Positions 20,599-30,313 are shown, counted from the first letter of the stretch. The stretch is DNA of 64,000 nucleotides from Shewanella fodinae (GCF_014651955.1 NZ_BMXW01000001.1:19956-83955), one strand, 5' to 3'. Notes: generated by a model from the letters alone, not told the origin. Numbers and translations are program-made.

Positions 20599-21354
20599 TC
20601 ATGGTTTAATTGCCGCCAACTGCTGCTTGGCAATGCTTGCGGCAGCGCTGTTTGCATACTCATTAACCACTTGTTGGTAACGGGATTTGGCAGCGGCTTT
20701 GTCATTGGATTTCTCGGCAATCAGTCCCAGTTTGACCAGACTGTCAGCCCGTTTACCTGATGCTTTGAAATTATTGACTACATTTTCAAATGCAGTCTTG
20801 GCCTGAGCATAATCGCCTTTATTATAAAGGAGTTGCCCAAGCCAATAGTTTGCATTGTCTGCAAAACCAGAATTAGGATATTGGCTGATAAAATCCTTGA
20901 ATGCGGGAATTGCTGCATCATACTGGCGTTCTTTCAGTACCAGATCCACTGCATGTTGGTAACTGTCAGTCTCAGACAAGGACACACCGCTGCTTACGGG
21001 TTGTGGTGCGTTACTGTTAGCCACTGGCGCTGGAGTACTGGTTTGTTGATTGCTGAGCTTACCTATCTCTTCATACAACTGACGCTGCCGCTGCAGCATC
21101 TGATTGATCTGATAATTCTGTTGCTCAGTGGAACCACGCAGATCCAGAACTTCCTGCTGCAGCGCATCTAACCGCTGCTGCATATCTATCTCGGCCTGCT
21201 GTCTCGCCTTAATGATACGTTCCAGCCGCGCAATGCGGTCGCTGTCGCTGCCAACAACGCCAGTTCCCAAATCCTGTACCGGCGCAGGTGTTGCTGCGGT
21301 AACGGCACAGATGGGAAGCAACAGCGTTGCTGCTGCAATTAGCCTGATCTTCAT
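20599..21354 (-). CDS. cpoB: Tol-Pal system coordinator CpoB (YbgF)
   Basis: Periplasmic protein that links the Tol-Pal complex to PBP1B/LpoB during septal peptidoglycan synthesis. The 251-residue protein has a signal peptide (cleavage likely after AVTA near 20), an N-terminal trimerising coiled coil (about 35-100, heptads with RQQAEIDMQQRLDALQQ), a linker rich in Ser/Pro/Asn, and a C-terminal TPR domain (about 130-250) with tetratricopeptide-type ANYWLGQLLYNKGDY and SLVKLGLIAE. Last gene of the Tol operon, 12 bp after pal. Confidence 0.94.
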   Translation of the reverse strand: MKIRLIAAATLLLPICAVTAATPAPVQDLGTGVVGSDSDRIARLERIIKARQQAEIDMQQRLDALQQEVLDLRGSTEQQNYQINQMLQRQRQLYEEIGKLSNQQTSTPAPVANSNAPQPVSSGVSLSETDSYQHAVDLVLKERQYDAAIPAFKDFISQYPNSGFADNANYWLGQLLYNKGDYAQAKTAFENVVNNFKASGKRADSLVKLGLIAEKSNDKAAAKSRYQQVVNEYANSAAASIAKQQLAAIKP

Positions 21355-21366
21355 GTACTTATTTCC

Positions 21367-21909
21367 TTAGTAAACTAACACTGCACGACGATTCTTAGCT
21401 TCGCCTTCATCGGTGTGACTCAAATCAGCAGGTTTTTCTTCACCATAGCTCACAATACTCATCTGGCTTGGCAGTACCCCTAAACCTTGCAGATATTTGG
21501 CCACGGCTTTAGCACGGCGTTCACCCAAAGCTATGTTGTATTCTGGTGTACCGCGCTCATCGGTATGACCTTCAATCAGCACTTTAACATTAGGGTGGCT
21601 GACTAGATAATCCGCATGAGCCTGCAGCAGATCCGCATAATCAGCACGAATTTCACTGCGGTCGAAGTCAAAGTAGATGACACTATCTTTACGCAGTTCT
21701 TGGAACTTCAGACGCTGCTGCTCTTCAGGGCTTAACACTTGAGCTGCGCCGCCCATCTCTACCCCACCGTTTGCACCATATTGACCACTACCAGAAGTGG
21801 TGCCAGTACCCGCGGCAGTTTCAGAATCAGACGTAGAGCTACAGGCACCCAATGCCAGTAATGGCAAAGATACGGCCAGAGCCTTAAGCGAATTTTGGAG
21901 TTTCATCAT
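21367..21909 (-). CDS. pal: peptidoglycan-associated lipoprotein Pal
   Basis: Outer-membrane lipoprotein that tethers the outer membrane to peptidoglycan and binds TolB. Lipobox LGAC gives lipidated C23 (counting from the first of two adjacent ATGs). A Gly/Ser-rich linker precedes the OmpA-like peptidoglycan-binding domain (about 75-180) with VIYFDFDRSEI, IEGHTDERGTPEYN and NRRAVLVY. The Shine-Dalgarno AAGGA favours either ATG; I keep the first. 19 bp after tolB. Confidence 0.96.
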   Translation of the reverse strand: MMKLQNSLKALAVSLPLLALGACSSTSDSETAAGTGTTSGSGQYGANGGVEMGGAAQVLSPEEQQRLKFQELRKDSVIYFDFDRSEIRADYADLLQAHADYLVSHPNVKVLIEGHTDERGTPEYNIALGERRAKAVAKYLQGLGVLPSQMSIVSYGEEKPADLSHTDEGEAKNRRAVLVY

Positions 21910-21928
21910 TAAATCCTTCTGTAATCAA

Positions 21929-23254
21929 TTATAAAAATGGTGACCAGGCCGGAGATCTCACTTCGCCCTGTCCCACTGGCAATCTAGCTTTAAATCGTCC
22001 GTCTACCGACACAGCAGCCAATACTTGCTTGTTGCCATAAGTCGTGCCGTAAATCACCATCGTTCCGTTGGGCGCGACACTAGGTGATTCGTCCAAGCGG
22101 GTTGAGGTCAGTACCTGCATAAAACGGGTTTGCAGGTCCATTCTGGCAATATTAAATTTACCGTTGGTGCGGTTGACAAAAATCAGGCTACGGCCATCTG
22201 GGGTAACCTCGCCGCCCAGGTTCCATTCACCGTCAAATGTTAAGCGGGTTACCTTATTGCTTGCCAACTCCACTTTATATAGTTGGGGGCGGCCGCCACG
22301 CTCTGAGGTGAACACCAGCGATTTACCATCTGGAAACCATGCAGGTTCGGTATCGATGGCATAATGATTAGTCACCCGCGTCAGCGCGCCGCTAGCAATA
22401 TCGACAATATAGATTTCTGGCTGTCCATCTTTGGATAAGGTAATCGCTAGCTTACGCCCATCCGGTGAAAAACTTGGAGAACCGTTGATACCAGGATAAC
22501 TGGTAACTTTTTGACGAGTCCGATTATAGATATCCTGAATGAAAATCTCGGCGCGCTTATTCTCAAAGCTCACGTAAGCCAGTTTCCGGCCATCTGGCGA
22601 CCAAGCGGGAGACATCAGCGGCTCGGGCGAACGCAACAACATCTGTTCGTTGTAACCATCGTAGTCGGCAATCATCAACTGATAAGGATTAGGCTGAGTA
22701 CGATCCACCACCACATAAGCGATACGGGTCAGGAATGCCCCCCGGATGCCAGTGAGCTTTTCATAAACAATATCACTGATACGGTGAGCATACTGACGAA
22801 ATTGCGCGGCACTGATGACGGTCTGACGACTATCCAATAGATACTCAGTCTTGGGCTGCGGCCCTTTGGCCTGCATCTGCGCTTTCACCAAATCAACCAG
22901 GTCAAAGCTCACCAGATATTGATCCTGCCCATAGGGCTTGACAGTGCCCATCACGACCGCTTCGGCAGACACATTACGCCAGTCATCCAAATTAAAATCA
23001 CTGATTTGACCGATACTACGTTGTCCAAGCCCGGTTTCGTCCAATGGTTTGAACGTCCCGCTACGAGTCAAATCCGAGGCAACCACATCAGAAATGGAAC
23101 TGGGTGGCGGCGTTACGCCTTGCCAGACAAAAGGCACTACCGCTATCGGCCGGGCGGCATCCACCCCTTCAGTGATTACAATGTCCAATGCGGCTCTTGC
23201 GGGTAACACCAACAGTGCCAGTAACACCATCAGACCCTGGGTAAAATATTTCAT
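21929..23254 (-). CDS. tolB: Tol-Pal periplasmic protein TolB
   Basis: Periplasmic component that alternates between binding TolA and Pal. 441 residues with a signal peptide ending PARA-A near residue 21, an N-terminal TolB domain (about 22-160), and a six-bladed beta-propeller with recurrent blade motifs of the type P-x-W-S-P-D-G-R ([44 protein letters not shown]). Ends SPAWSPFL as usual. 9 bp after tolA. Confidence 0.96.
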   Translation of the reverse strand: MKYFTQGLMVLLALLVLPARAALDIVITEGVDAARPIAVVPFVWQGVTPPPSSISDVVASDLTRSGTFKPLDETGLGQRSIGQISDFNLDDWRNVSAEAVVMGTVKPYGQDQYLVSFDLVDLVKAQMQAKGPQPKTEYLLDSRQTVISAAQFRQYAHRISDIVYEKLTGIRGAFLTRIAYVVVDRTQPNPYQLMIADYDGYNEQMLLRSPEPLMSPAWSPDGRKLAYVSFENKRAEIFIQDIYNRTRQKVTSYPGINGSPSFSPDGRKLAITLSKDGQPEIYIVDIASGALTRVTNHYAIDTEPAWFPDGKSLVFTSERGGRPQLYKVELASNKVTRLTFDGEWNLGGEVTPDGRSLIFVNRTNGKFNIARMDLQTRFMQVLTSTRLDESPSVAPNGTMVIYGTTYGNKQVLAAVSVDGRFKARLPVGQGEVRSPAWSPFL

Positions 23255-23263
23255 GGGACTCCT

Positions 23264-24226
23264 CTAATTAAACTCTGGTCTAACTTCCAGGTTAATGTCT
23301 TTCAGTAACTGGTACACATCAGCTTCTGGCGATACCGGTAAACGTCCTGCTTTATTAATGGCAGCCTTAGCCGCACGACATACGACTGGATCGCCCCCGG
23401 TGGTCTGCACACTGGTGACAAAGCCATCAGGTGCCAGCTTGATGTCTACTCGACAAGTCTTGCCGCGCATCGCTTCGTCCAGCACTAAATTGCGCTGAAT
23501 CGTTGATGTAATCATGGCCTTATACTTATCCAGCTCACTCTGTAGCTGTTTATTACGGGCCGCCGATACAGCTGATTGTTCTGCCGCCATGGCATCCGCC
23601 AACTCTTGTTCTTGGCGACGACGTTCAGCATCAGCTTTGGCTTTACGGTCAGCTTCAGCTTTTGCCTTACGTGCAGCATCTTCACGCGCCTTACGGTCGG
23701 CTTCAGCTTTCTTAGCAGCAGCTTCTTCGGCTTTACGCTTTTCTTCCGCTTTACGGGCCGCATCTTCCGCCTGCTGGCGTTGCTGCTCTTTCAGTTTGCG
23801 CTCGGCTTCAGCCTGCTGTGCCCGCTTTTGTTCTTGCTGCGCTTTTAATTGCGCCGCTTTCGCAGCATCGGCGGCCTGCTTGGCATCCAACTCCTGCTGT
23901 TTACGTTCTTCCGCCAGTTTCTGGATGCGCGCTTGTTCTTGCTCACGCGCTTTTTTGGCAGCGTCGGCCTGTCGCTCCAACTCCGCCTGCCGTTCACGTT
24001 CTTTGCGCGCCGTTTCGGCTTTGTCTGCCTTTAGTTTCTGCACGTAGTCATCAACTTTCTGCTGATCTACCACCACGGCCTGCACAGGCGGCGCCTTGGC
24101 CGCTGACATCATAGTGCTCGTTGGCTTGTTGTTGAAGTCTACGTTCAGTGCCAACGCCGCAAGTACGCCGATATGCAGTATCGCGGAAATAATCACCGAC
24201 AGTTTTAAATCAGATTGCCCGGCCAC
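23264..24226 (-). CDS. tolA: cell envelope integrity protein TolA
   Basis: Inner-membrane protein spanning the periplasm, which transmits the proton-motive force from TolQR to TolB/Pal. One N-terminal membrane segment (about 8-29), a long Ala/Lys/Glu/Arg-rich helix (about 60-220) and a C-terminal globular domain (about 225-320) ending LLKDINLEVRPEFN. The start codon follows the tolR stop directly, so translation is likely coupled. The low-complexity middle produces long spurious frames on the opposite strand. Confidence 0.95.
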   Translation of the reverse strand: MAGQSDLKLSVIISAILHIGVLAALALNVDFNNKPTSTMMSAAKAPPVQAVVVDQQKVDDYVQKLKADKAETARKERERQAELERQADAAKKAREQEQARIQKLAEERKQQELDAKQAADAAKAAQLKAQQEQKRAQQAEAERKLKEQQRQQAEDAARKAEEKRKAEEAAAKKAEADRKAREDAARKAKAEADRKAKADAERRRQEQELADAMAAEQSAVSAARNKQLQSELDKYKAMITSTIQRNLVLDEAMRGKTCRVDIKLAPDGFVTSVQTTGGDPVVCRAAKAAINKAGRLPVSPEADVYQLLKDINLEVRPEFN

Positions 24227-24670
24227 TTACTTCTTCTCCTCGTCCGGTGAATCTGTCATCAGACCCACTGAAGGTACGCCAGCCTTCTGCAACGTTACCA
24301 TCAACTGGATCACTTTTTCATACGGAATGGCTCTATCGCCTTTGACGACAACCGGACGGTCTGGTTCAAGCTGAATAATAGCCGCAACCCGTGTAGCAAC
24401 ATCATCCAAATCCAATGGCTCGTTACTCGGGGCCCCCCCGACATCAAGAAAGTATTCCCCCTCAGCATCGATAGATGCAATAACGGGAGGCTTACTATCA
24501 GCCGGCAATGGCTCTGAAGTCGCCTGGGGTAAATCCACCTTTACCCCTTGTGACACAATCGGCGCGGTCACCATGAAAATGATTAGCAACACCAACATCA
24601 CGTCGATGTAGGGAACCACGTTGATTTCAGCTACCGGACGCCGGCGTTTACGCTGATATCCCTGATTCAT
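24227..24670 (-). CDS. tolR: Tol-Pal system protein TolR
   Basis: ExbD-family proton-channel subunit. 147 residues with a short basic N-terminus, one membrane segment (about 20-42) containing the essential aspartate D23 in [10 protein letters not shown], and a periplasmic domain ending [12 protein letters not shown]. Overlaps the end of tolQ by 4 bp (ATGA) and abuts tolA. Confidence 0.96.
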   Translation of the reverse strand: MNQGYQRKRRRPVAEINVVPYIDVMLVLLIIFMVTAPIVSQGVKVDLPQATSEPLPADSKPPVIASIDAEGEYFLDVGGAPSNEPLDLDDVATRVAAIIQLEPDRPVVVKGDRAIPYEKVIQLMVTLQKAGVPSVGLMTDSPDEEKK

Positions 24671-25356
24671 GCTGGGTCCTTCTCGGTGTAAGCCTGACGA
24701 TGAAGAATGTTAGAAAACTCTTCCATAAAGTTGGCATAATGGGATTCCAGTTTTTCTACCTTGGTAGAAAAACGGTTATAAGCAATAACCGCTGGGATCG
24801 CCGCAAACAGGCCCATGGCAGTGGCAATCAGTGCTTCGGCAATACCAGGTGCCACCATCGCCAAGGTAGCATTTTGCACCGCCCCCAAGGCGATAAAGGC
24901 ATTCATAATCCCCCATACCGTGCCAAATAAGCCGATGTAGGGGCTGGTAGAACCGATGGTTGCCAACAGCGGCAAGTGCGTTTCTAACTCGTCCAACTCT
25001 TTTGACAAAGCGATACGCATGGCGCGATAACTGCCATCCATTACCGCTTCTGGTGCGCGACTACTTATTTTGCTAAGGCGTGCATATTCCTTAAAACCGG
25101 AAACAAACATGATTTCCAGTCCGGTGTTACTGTCCTGTCTAGCGGCTAAATCGTGATAAAAGCGATTCAGATCGACACCTGACCAAAACTTTTCTTCGAA
25201 TTGATCGGCGTTACGTTTGGCATCTCCCAATACTTTACGCCGTTGCAGAATTACCGCCCAAGATACAATCGAAAGCGACAGTAGGGTCAACATCACCAGC
25301 TTTACCAGCACGCTGGCCTGAAGAAACAACCCTACAATTGAAATATCAGCATTCAC
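24667..25356 (-). CDS. tolQ: Tol-Pal system protein TolQ
   Basis: ExbB/MotA-family channel subunit of 229 residues with three membrane segments (about 15-36, 133-158, 170-195). The conserved stretches [17 protein letters not shown] and [20 protein letters not shown] line the ion path. The start ATG is preceded by an AAGGTG ribosome site that lies inside the end of ybgC (11-bp overlap). Overlaps tolR by 4 bp. Confidence 0.96.
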   Translation of the reverse strand: MNADISIVGLFLQASVLVKLVMLTLLSLSIVSWAVILQRRKVLGDAKRNADQFEEKFWSGVDLNRFYHDLAARQDSNTGLEIMFVSGFKEYARLSKISSRAPEAVMDGSYRAMRIALSKELDELETHLPLLATIGSTSPYIGLFGTVWGIMNAFIALGAVQNATLAMVAPGIAEALIATAMGLFAAIPAVIAYNRFSTKVEKLESHYANFMEEFSNILHRQAYTEKDPA

Positions 25357-25747
25357 CTTTTTTAAACTCCTGCAAAATCGGTTCAGGAATAGCCTGCGGC
25401 TTCATCCGACTCAAAGATACCGCCGCTATTTTAATGGAAGCCCGGCAATAACAGACACCACTTTCGTCAACAAGTTGCTGTTCAAAAACCAGCGATGCCC
25501 GTTTTAATTCCGAAATTCGGCTTTCCACCCATAATTGCTGCTCAAATCTGGCAGCATGACAAAAATCTAACTCCGCGCGGCGTACCAAAAACGCCAAATC
25601 TTGTTTTAGCAACGTACCTTGGCATACACCCATTGCCCTGAGCCATTCGCTGCGTGCCCGTTCAAAAAATTTCAAGTAGTTAGAGTGATAAACCACTCCA
25701 CCCGCATCGGTATCTTCGTAATAAACTGTAATTGGCCAGCGAAACAT
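25346..25747 (-). CDS. ybgC: Tol-Pal associated acyl-CoA thioesterase YbgC
   Basis: Hotdog-fold thioesterase of the 4-hydroxybenzoyl-CoA thioesterase family, first gene of the Tol operon as in E. coli. 133 residues from the ATG at 25747. The family motif Y-x-D-T-D-x-x-G-V-V-Y-H is present (D14, H21), followed by [15 protein letters not shown]. Longer in-frame starts upstream add a non-homologous N-terminus. Its 3' end overlaps the tolQ start by 11 bp. Confidence 0.94.
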   Translation of the reverse strand: MFRWPITVYYEDTDAGGVVYHSNYLKFFERARSEWLRAMGVCQGTLLKQDLAFLVRRAELDFCHAARFEQQLWVESRISELKRASLVFEQQLVDESGVCYCRASIKIAAVSLSRMKPQAIPEPILQEFKKGEC

Positions 25748-25819
25748 AGATCCTACTGATTTCCTGCCATAAATGCCCACTACTATACCGATCCGACTGA
25801 CGCTTGTGAATGGCCGCCA

Positions 25820-25846
25820 AAACAAAGGGGGCCGCAGCCCCCAATT
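25820..25846 (-). terminator. terminator of the prolyl oligopeptidase gene
   Basis: GGGGGC-TGCG-GCCCCC stem (25827-25842), followed on the minus strand by TTTGTTTTGG. It separates the oligopeptidase from ybgC-tol. Confidence 0.8.
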
Positions 25847-25875
25847 TAATTTTACCGAACTTAACCGCGGCTTAA

Positions 25876-28056
25876 TCAGTCAATTTTGGTTGGCAACTTT
25901 AAGCCAAACGCCTGCCATAAAAAATCAAAAATATCGGCAGCTTCATCAATCTTCATCGCGGTAGGTTTGCCTGCGCCATGGCCTGCATTGTGCTCAATAC
26001 GCATAATAATGGGGGCACTGCCCTGTTGTTTGGCTTGTAACATGGCCGCAAATTTGAAACTGTGTGCGGGCACCACACGATCGTCATGATCTGCCGTCAT
26101 CACCATAACCGCCGGATATACTTGGGCTTTAACATTATGATATGGCGAATAGGCCAGCAACGCCGGGAACTGCTCGGCATTATCGGCACTACCATACTCG
26201 CTAGTCCAGGCCCAACCGATGGTAAACTTCTGAAAACGCAGCATGTCCAGCACCCCCACTGCAGGTAACACTGCGGCAAACAGATCGGGGCGTTGTGTCA
26301 CAGCAGCGCCCATCAATAAGCCACCGTTACTACGGCCATAGGCGCCCAGTTTGGTTTTGTTGGTGTAGCCTTGACTGATGAGATACTCCGCCGCCGCAAA
26401 ATAGTCGTCAAAAACATTCTGCTTTTTTTCGAACATGCCGGCCTGATGCCAATTCTCACCATACTCCGCACCACCGCGAAGATTAGGCACAGCATAGATG
26501 CCGCCAAGATCCATCCAGGCAATATTGGCAGCACTAAAGCGTGGCGTCATGGAAATCCCAAAGCCACCGTAGGCGTATAGCAAGGTCGGATTATTGCCAT
26601 TTTTGCTGAGTCCCTTTTTATAGGAGATCAGCATGGGTATGCGAGTACCATCCTTACTTTGATAAAACACCTGTTCAGAGACATAATTCTGTGGATCAAA
26701 TGCAACTTTGGGTTGCTCATATAAACTGGACTCAGCGGTCTTAAAATCAAATTTATAGATGGTTTCCGGCTGGATATAGCTGTTATAGGAATAGTAGAAG
26801 TAATCATCTGCGGCTCTGCCAAATGGCCCGACAACCGTTCCCTGCCCCGGCATCTCAATATCCTGCCTTTTTACACCGTTCATGGAATAGATCGCCATGT
26901 TGCCGAGAACATCGTGCAAACTACTCACTACCAAATGATCATTGATAATGGAGACGTTTTTAATCGGATCCGCAGATTCTGGAATGATTGTCTGCCAGTT
27001 AGCTTTCTGAGGATGGCGAGTATCAATGGCAATCACTTTGCCATTAGGCGCATCCAAATCGGTTTTGAAGTAAAAAATCGTCTTGTCATTGCCAATAAAA
27101 CTGTATTCGGCTTCCAGATCTGGCAGTAACTCAACCATCGCACTGGTAGTATTTAAAGGTTTATAAAAGAAACGGTTACGGCTGTCAGTACCTTGGGAAA
27201 TACTCAGCAACAAGTAATTACCATCGTCAGAAACCTCAATGCCATAACCCCAATCTTTATTTTGAGGACGTTGATAGATCAGCACATCCGCTGTCTGTGA
27301 AGTTCCTAACTTATGGAAATACACCTTCTGGTTAAAATTGACATCCGCCATAACATTACCGCCTTCCGGCGCGTCGTAGCGGGCGTAAAACACCCCTTGA
27401 TTATCGTGATCCCATACGGCGGCGGAAAACTTAATCCATTGCAAGGTGTCAACCAACTTTTGGCCACTTTTCACATCCATAAAATGCCATTGCTGCCAGT
27501 CTGAACCAGCCTGAGACACGCCATAAGCCAAGGTGTTACCGTCATTGCTGACAGACACCCCAGATAATGCAGCTGTGCCATTGGCAGAAAACTGATTAGG
27601 GTCAAGCAAAACACGCTGTTGCCCCTGATGGTTTTTTACATACAGAACAGACTGTGCCTGCAACCCATCATTGCGATAAAAGAAAGTGAAGTTGCCGCGA
27701 GTAAACGGTGCGGAGATTTTTTCATAGTTCCACAGTGCAGTGATGCGGCTAACCACGGCCTGTTTATTGGGAATAGCATCGAGAAATTGCTTGCCATACT
27801 GCCGTTCAGCGGCGACCCAGGCTTCCGTTTCTGGAGTATCTAGTTCCAGATGACGGTATGGATCTGCCACTTTGATACTGTGCAACGTTTCCACAAGGTC
27901 TTCAGCGCGAACGGTTGGGTAAGATGTTGAGGCAGGTTGTACTCTTTCGTTGGCTGAATTTATTTTATCCGTCGTTGGACTCTGACAGGCACTTAATAAC
28001 AACCCTAACATCAATGATGCAGTTATAGGTTTCACTCTATTTTTATGAATCGCCAT
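25876..28056 (-). CDS. S9 family prolyl oligopeptidase, predicted lipoprotein
   Basis: Serine peptidase that cleaves short peptides after proline. 726 residues. The N-terminus has a basic/hydrophobic signal and a lipobox LLSAC, so it should be lipid-anchored in the envelope rather than cytosolic. The N-terminal half is a seven-bladed propeller (S9 N domain). The C-terminal alpha/beta-hydrolase has nucleophile S576 in GRSNGG, the acid in ADHDDRVVP and the histidine in HNAGHGAGKP. A terminator follows and about 300 bp of A+T-rich DNA precedes, so it is probably monocistronic. Confidence 0.92.
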   Translation of the reverse strand: MAIHKNRVKPITASLMLGLLLSACQSPTTDKINSANERVQPASTSYPTVRAEDLVETLHSIKVADPYRHLELDTPETEAWVAAERQYGKQFLDAIPNKQAVVSRITALWNYEKISAPFTRGNFTFFYRNDGLQAQSVLYVKNHQGQQRVLLDPNQFSANGTAALSGVSVSNDGNTLAYGVSQAGSDWQQWHFMDVKSGQKLVDTLQWIKFSAAVWDHDNQGVFYARYDAPEGGNVMADVNFNQKVYFHKLGTSQTADVLIYQRPQNKDWGYGIEVSDDGNYLLLSISQGTDSRNRFFYKPLNTTSAMVELLPDLEAEYSFIGNDKTIFYFKTDLDAPNGKVIAIDTRHPQKANWQTIIPESADPIKNVSIINDHLVVSSLHDVLGNMAIYSMNGVKRQDIEMPGQGTVVGPFGRAADDYFYYSYNSYIQPETIYKFDFKTAESSLYEQPKVAFDPQNYVSEQVFYQSKDGTRIPMLISYKKGLSKNGNNPTLLYAYGGFGISMTPRFSAANIAWMDLGGIYAVPNLRGGAEYGENWHQAGMFEKKQNVFDDYFAAAEYLISQGYTNKTKLGAYGRSNGGLLMGAAVTQRPDLFAAVLPAVGVLDMLRFQKFTIGWAWTSEYGSADNAEQFPALLAYSPYHNVKAQVYPAVMVMTADHDDRVVPAHSFKFAAMLQAKQQGSAPIIMRIEHNAGHGAGKPTAMKIDEAADIFDFLWQAFGLKLPTKID

Positions 28057-28359
28057 TTAACTATCCTGTTAATAATGCAGATAAACCATTTGAATATATT
28101 TGCCGAAAAACGCCAAGTTGCAAATTTGTAACTTACTATACAGAAAATAAAAAGCCTTATAAACCGGGTAATTGCAACTAGGTATGTTGTAAAAGTTCCA
28201 TTAATTAATACCTGTTGCAAATAACTAAGCAATATTAATTGAAAATATATGCATTTCATTTGACTAAAGCTTCGTTTTTATTGAAATACAAGCAATAAGG
28301 TGATTATTATCACCTTTTAATGATTAGTTTTTTTTATCTCAAACAGCAATTTTTCTCGC
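28057..28359. other. A+T-rich intergenic region with palindromes
   Basis: About 300 bp between the oligopeptidase start and a rightward promoter. It contains no gene I can support. It holds three TTGCAA hexamers (28118, 28172, 28215) and a near-perfect 20-bp palindrome AAGGTGAT-TATT-ATCACCTT (28297-28316) about 40 bp upstream of the rightward promoter; this could be an operator. Confidence 0.5.
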
Positions 28360-28388
28360 TTGTTGAGAGGGGCGCATATTCCTAGAAT
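28360..28388 (+). promoter_or_regulatory. promoter of a candidate small RNA
   Basis: TTGTTG (28360-28365), 17 bp, TAGAAT (28383-28388). It reads rightward into a region that has a strong terminator but no credible protein gene. Confidence 0.45.
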
Positions 28389-28394
28389 AGCCAG

Positions 28395-28562
28395 CGTGTT
28401 CAGGGGGATTTGCAATTAAATCACCTGACGACAGGAAACCTCAAACTGGTGTTGTTATTTTTAATGATGTCAGTTTGGTTCTTATGCTTGACTTCCTTCC
28501 TTCAATTTGTTGATTGCAAACATATATTTTTGCAGCCCATTCTTTTGAATGGGCTTTTTTCT
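28395..28562 (+). ncRNA. candidate intergenic small RNA
   Basis: About 168 nt between a plausible sigma-70 promoter and a strong intrinsic terminator, on the strand opposite to both flanking genes. A pyrimidine-rich, single-strand-prone segment (TTGACTTCCTTCCTTC) lies before the terminator. I do not recognise the family; it does not resemble Spot 42, GcvB or CsrB as I know them. The only protein alternative is a hydrophobic frame that runs through the terminator into antisense motY, with no ribosome site. Confidence 0.4.
28534..28560 (+). terminator. strong terminator without an upstream protein gene
   Basis: Perfect 9-bp stem AGCCCATTC / GAATGGGCT with TTTT loop and a T-run of six. It serves rightward transcription although no protein gene is on that strand. 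Confidence 0.85.
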
Positions 28563-28571
28563 ATCCAAAAT

Positions 28572-28597
28572 AAAAAATCCGGTAAAAACCGGATCTT
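28572..28597 (-). terminator. motY terminator
   Basis: GATCCGG / CCGGATT stem with TTTTTA loop, followed on the minus strand by TTTTTTATTTT, 20 bp after the motY stop codon. Confidence 0.8.
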
Positions 28598-28616
28598 TTC
28601 GCCATCAATTAATTTT

Positions 28617-29492
28617 CTACTCTTCAGGTTTACTCATCCTGATCACTACCCGTCGATTGCGCTCACGCTCATCTGCCGAGGTGTTAAGTGCTACGTGGCG
28701 GCGTTCACCATGACCAACAGCATGGATCCTGTCGGCCGCAATGCCTTTGGCGACAAATAGTTCTTTTAAACTATCGGCACGCTTTTCAGACACCTTCTGA
28801 TTAATGCTACGACCACCATAGCTGTCGGTATAACCATCGATTAGTACCAACTCTACATCGGGATCATAAGTAAGATACTGTTCAACTCTGGCAAGCTGTG
28901 CTTTTGAACTGCGCGTCAGTTCCGTTCCCCCTGTTTCATATGTCAGCACAGTGAAGGCTATATCATCAAAACTATAGGGCAGTAACTTGGCGAGACATTG
29001 CTTAAAATCGGCATATTCACCACGAAAATTCGCTGCTGACAACCCAACAGCCACAGTGCTGTCTCTATCATTCCAGTCGGTATAGTAAAAGGTGGGCTCC
29101 ATGCCCCGCTCCAACTCATTAAGCATGGTCCATGCGGCCTTTTTCGGAACTTCACCATTAAAATACTTCTGATAGTGCAGTTCCATTATCGTTCTGGACA
29201 TCACGCCGGGACGCCACATAGGCGCCTTACTCAGCAATTTGGCATTGGTCACAGCATCCGGCTTCTGCCACATATCCAGTGTAAACTGCAGATTAATATT
29301 CTTGCCTGCTTTGCTGGTAAACACCGCCCGACCGTATGACGGAATATCGTGCTCCAAGGTGCATGCCACAGGCGAGTTTTGTAACAACCGCCATTGCGAT
29401 TGATCTAACGCTGCCACGTAATGCCGCAATTCTGCGGAGGCATTGAGTGGCAACACTGCCAGCCATGAGAGTAAAAGCAATCTACACCACAT
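28617..29492 (-). CDS. motY: sodium-type flagellar protein MotY
   Basis: Component of the T-ring around the basal body of Na+-driven polar flagella, which with MotX recruits PomAB stators. 291 residues with a signal peptide (cleavage near NASA-EL, residue 21). The N-terminal MotY-specific domain has SQWRLLQNSPVACTLEHDIP and GRAVFTSKAGK. The C-terminal OmpA-like peptidoglycan-binding domain (about 185-287) has IDGYTDSYGG and GHGERRHVA. It is divergent from rnt, the same neighbour as in Vibrio. A generic OmpA-family label would be less specific. Confidence 0.88.
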   Translation of the reverse strand: MWCRLLLLSWLAVLPLNASAELRHYVAALDQSQWRLLQNSPVACTLEHDIPSYGRAVFTSKAGKNINLQFTLDMWQKPDAVTNAKLLSKAPMWRPGVMSRTIMELHYQKYFNGEVPKKAAWTMLNELERGMEPTFYYTDWNDRDSTVAVGLSAANFRGEYADFKQCLAKLLPYSFDDIAFTVLTYETGGTELTRSSKAQLARVEQYLTYDPDVELVLIDGYTDSYGGRSINQKVSEKRADSLKELFVAKGIAADRIHAVGHGERRHVALNTSADERERNRRVVIRMSKPEE

Positions 29493-29635
29493 TGAATAAA
29501 CTCATCAGTTTCCGGTCATACAGGTGTTATCGGTGAAAAATCACAGATCTTTAGGCCATAAAAGCAGCAATCGCACATGACACTAGTATCTTGATTTAGC
29601 ATAATAGCCCCCTCGCATTTGTCCAGAGGTACCAC

Positions 29636-30313
29636 ATGAACCAACCCGCCCTGAGCGATCAGCTCAAATACCGATTCCGCGGCTACTACCCCGTAGTGGT
29701 CGACGTGGAAACGGCGGGCTTTAACTGTACCACAGACGCCTTGCTGGAAATTGCTGCCACCTTACTAAAAATGGATGACGCGGGGCAATTGGTGATTGAT
29801 AAAACCCTGCATTTCCATATAGAGCCCTTTGCAGGTGCCAATCTTGAACCTGAAGCCCTAGCTTTTAACGGTATAGATCCCTATAACCCTCTACGGGGGG
29901 CTGTGGCAGAAGAAGAAGCATTTAAAGAAATTTTTAAGGCTATCCGTAAGGGACTTAAAGAGAGTGGCTGCCACCGTGCCATTCTGGTGGGACACAATGC
30001 CGCATTTGACCACGGTTTTGTCAGTAAAGCGATTGACCGTACCGGGCTCAAACGCTCACCGTTCCACCCTTTTGCCACATTTGACACCGCGACACTCGCC
30101 GGTCTTGCGCTCGGGCATACGGTGCTAGCTAAAGCTTGTGCATTAGCCGGTATTGCATTTGATAATAAAGAAGCACATTCAGCGCTGTACGACACCGAAC
30201 GCACCGCCGAACTATTCTGCTACATCGTCAATCGCTGGAAGATGCTAGGCGGGTGGCCCATTGCGACAGTGAACCATGCTGACAGTGATGATGGGGACGA
30301 ACATGCGGCCTAA
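29636..30313 (+). CDS. rnt: ribonuclease T
   Basis: DEDD-family 3'-5' exoribonuclease that trims tRNA 3' ends and matures 5S and 23S rRNA. 225 residues. Catalytic residues fall at the E. coli positions: D23 and E25 in [11 protein letters not shown]181 and D186 in HSALYDTE, with a further Asp in [10 protein letters not shown]. The basic patch for RNA binding is present. Divergent from motY; a long terminator hairpin follows. Confidence 0.96.
   Translation: MNQPALSDQLKYRFRGYYPVVVDVETAGFNCTTDALLEIAATLLKMDDAGQLVIDKTLHFHIEPFAGANLEPEALAFNGIDPYNPLRGAVAEEEAFKEIFKAIRKGLKESGCHRAILVGHNAAFDHGFVSKAIDRTGLKRSPFHPFATFDTATLAGLALGHTVLAKACALAGIAFDNKEAHSALYDTERTAELFCYIVNRWKMLGGWPIATVNHADSDDGDEHAA

Noticed and set aside
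23514..24047. Plus-strand frame of 177 codons rich in Ala, Ser, Cys and Leu
   Set aside because: It is the opposite strand of the low-complexity TolA helix; composition reflects that repeat.
28410..28760. Plus-strand hydrophobic frame of 116 codons
   Set aside because: It starts at a TTG with no ribosome site, runs through a strong terminator and continues antisense to motY.
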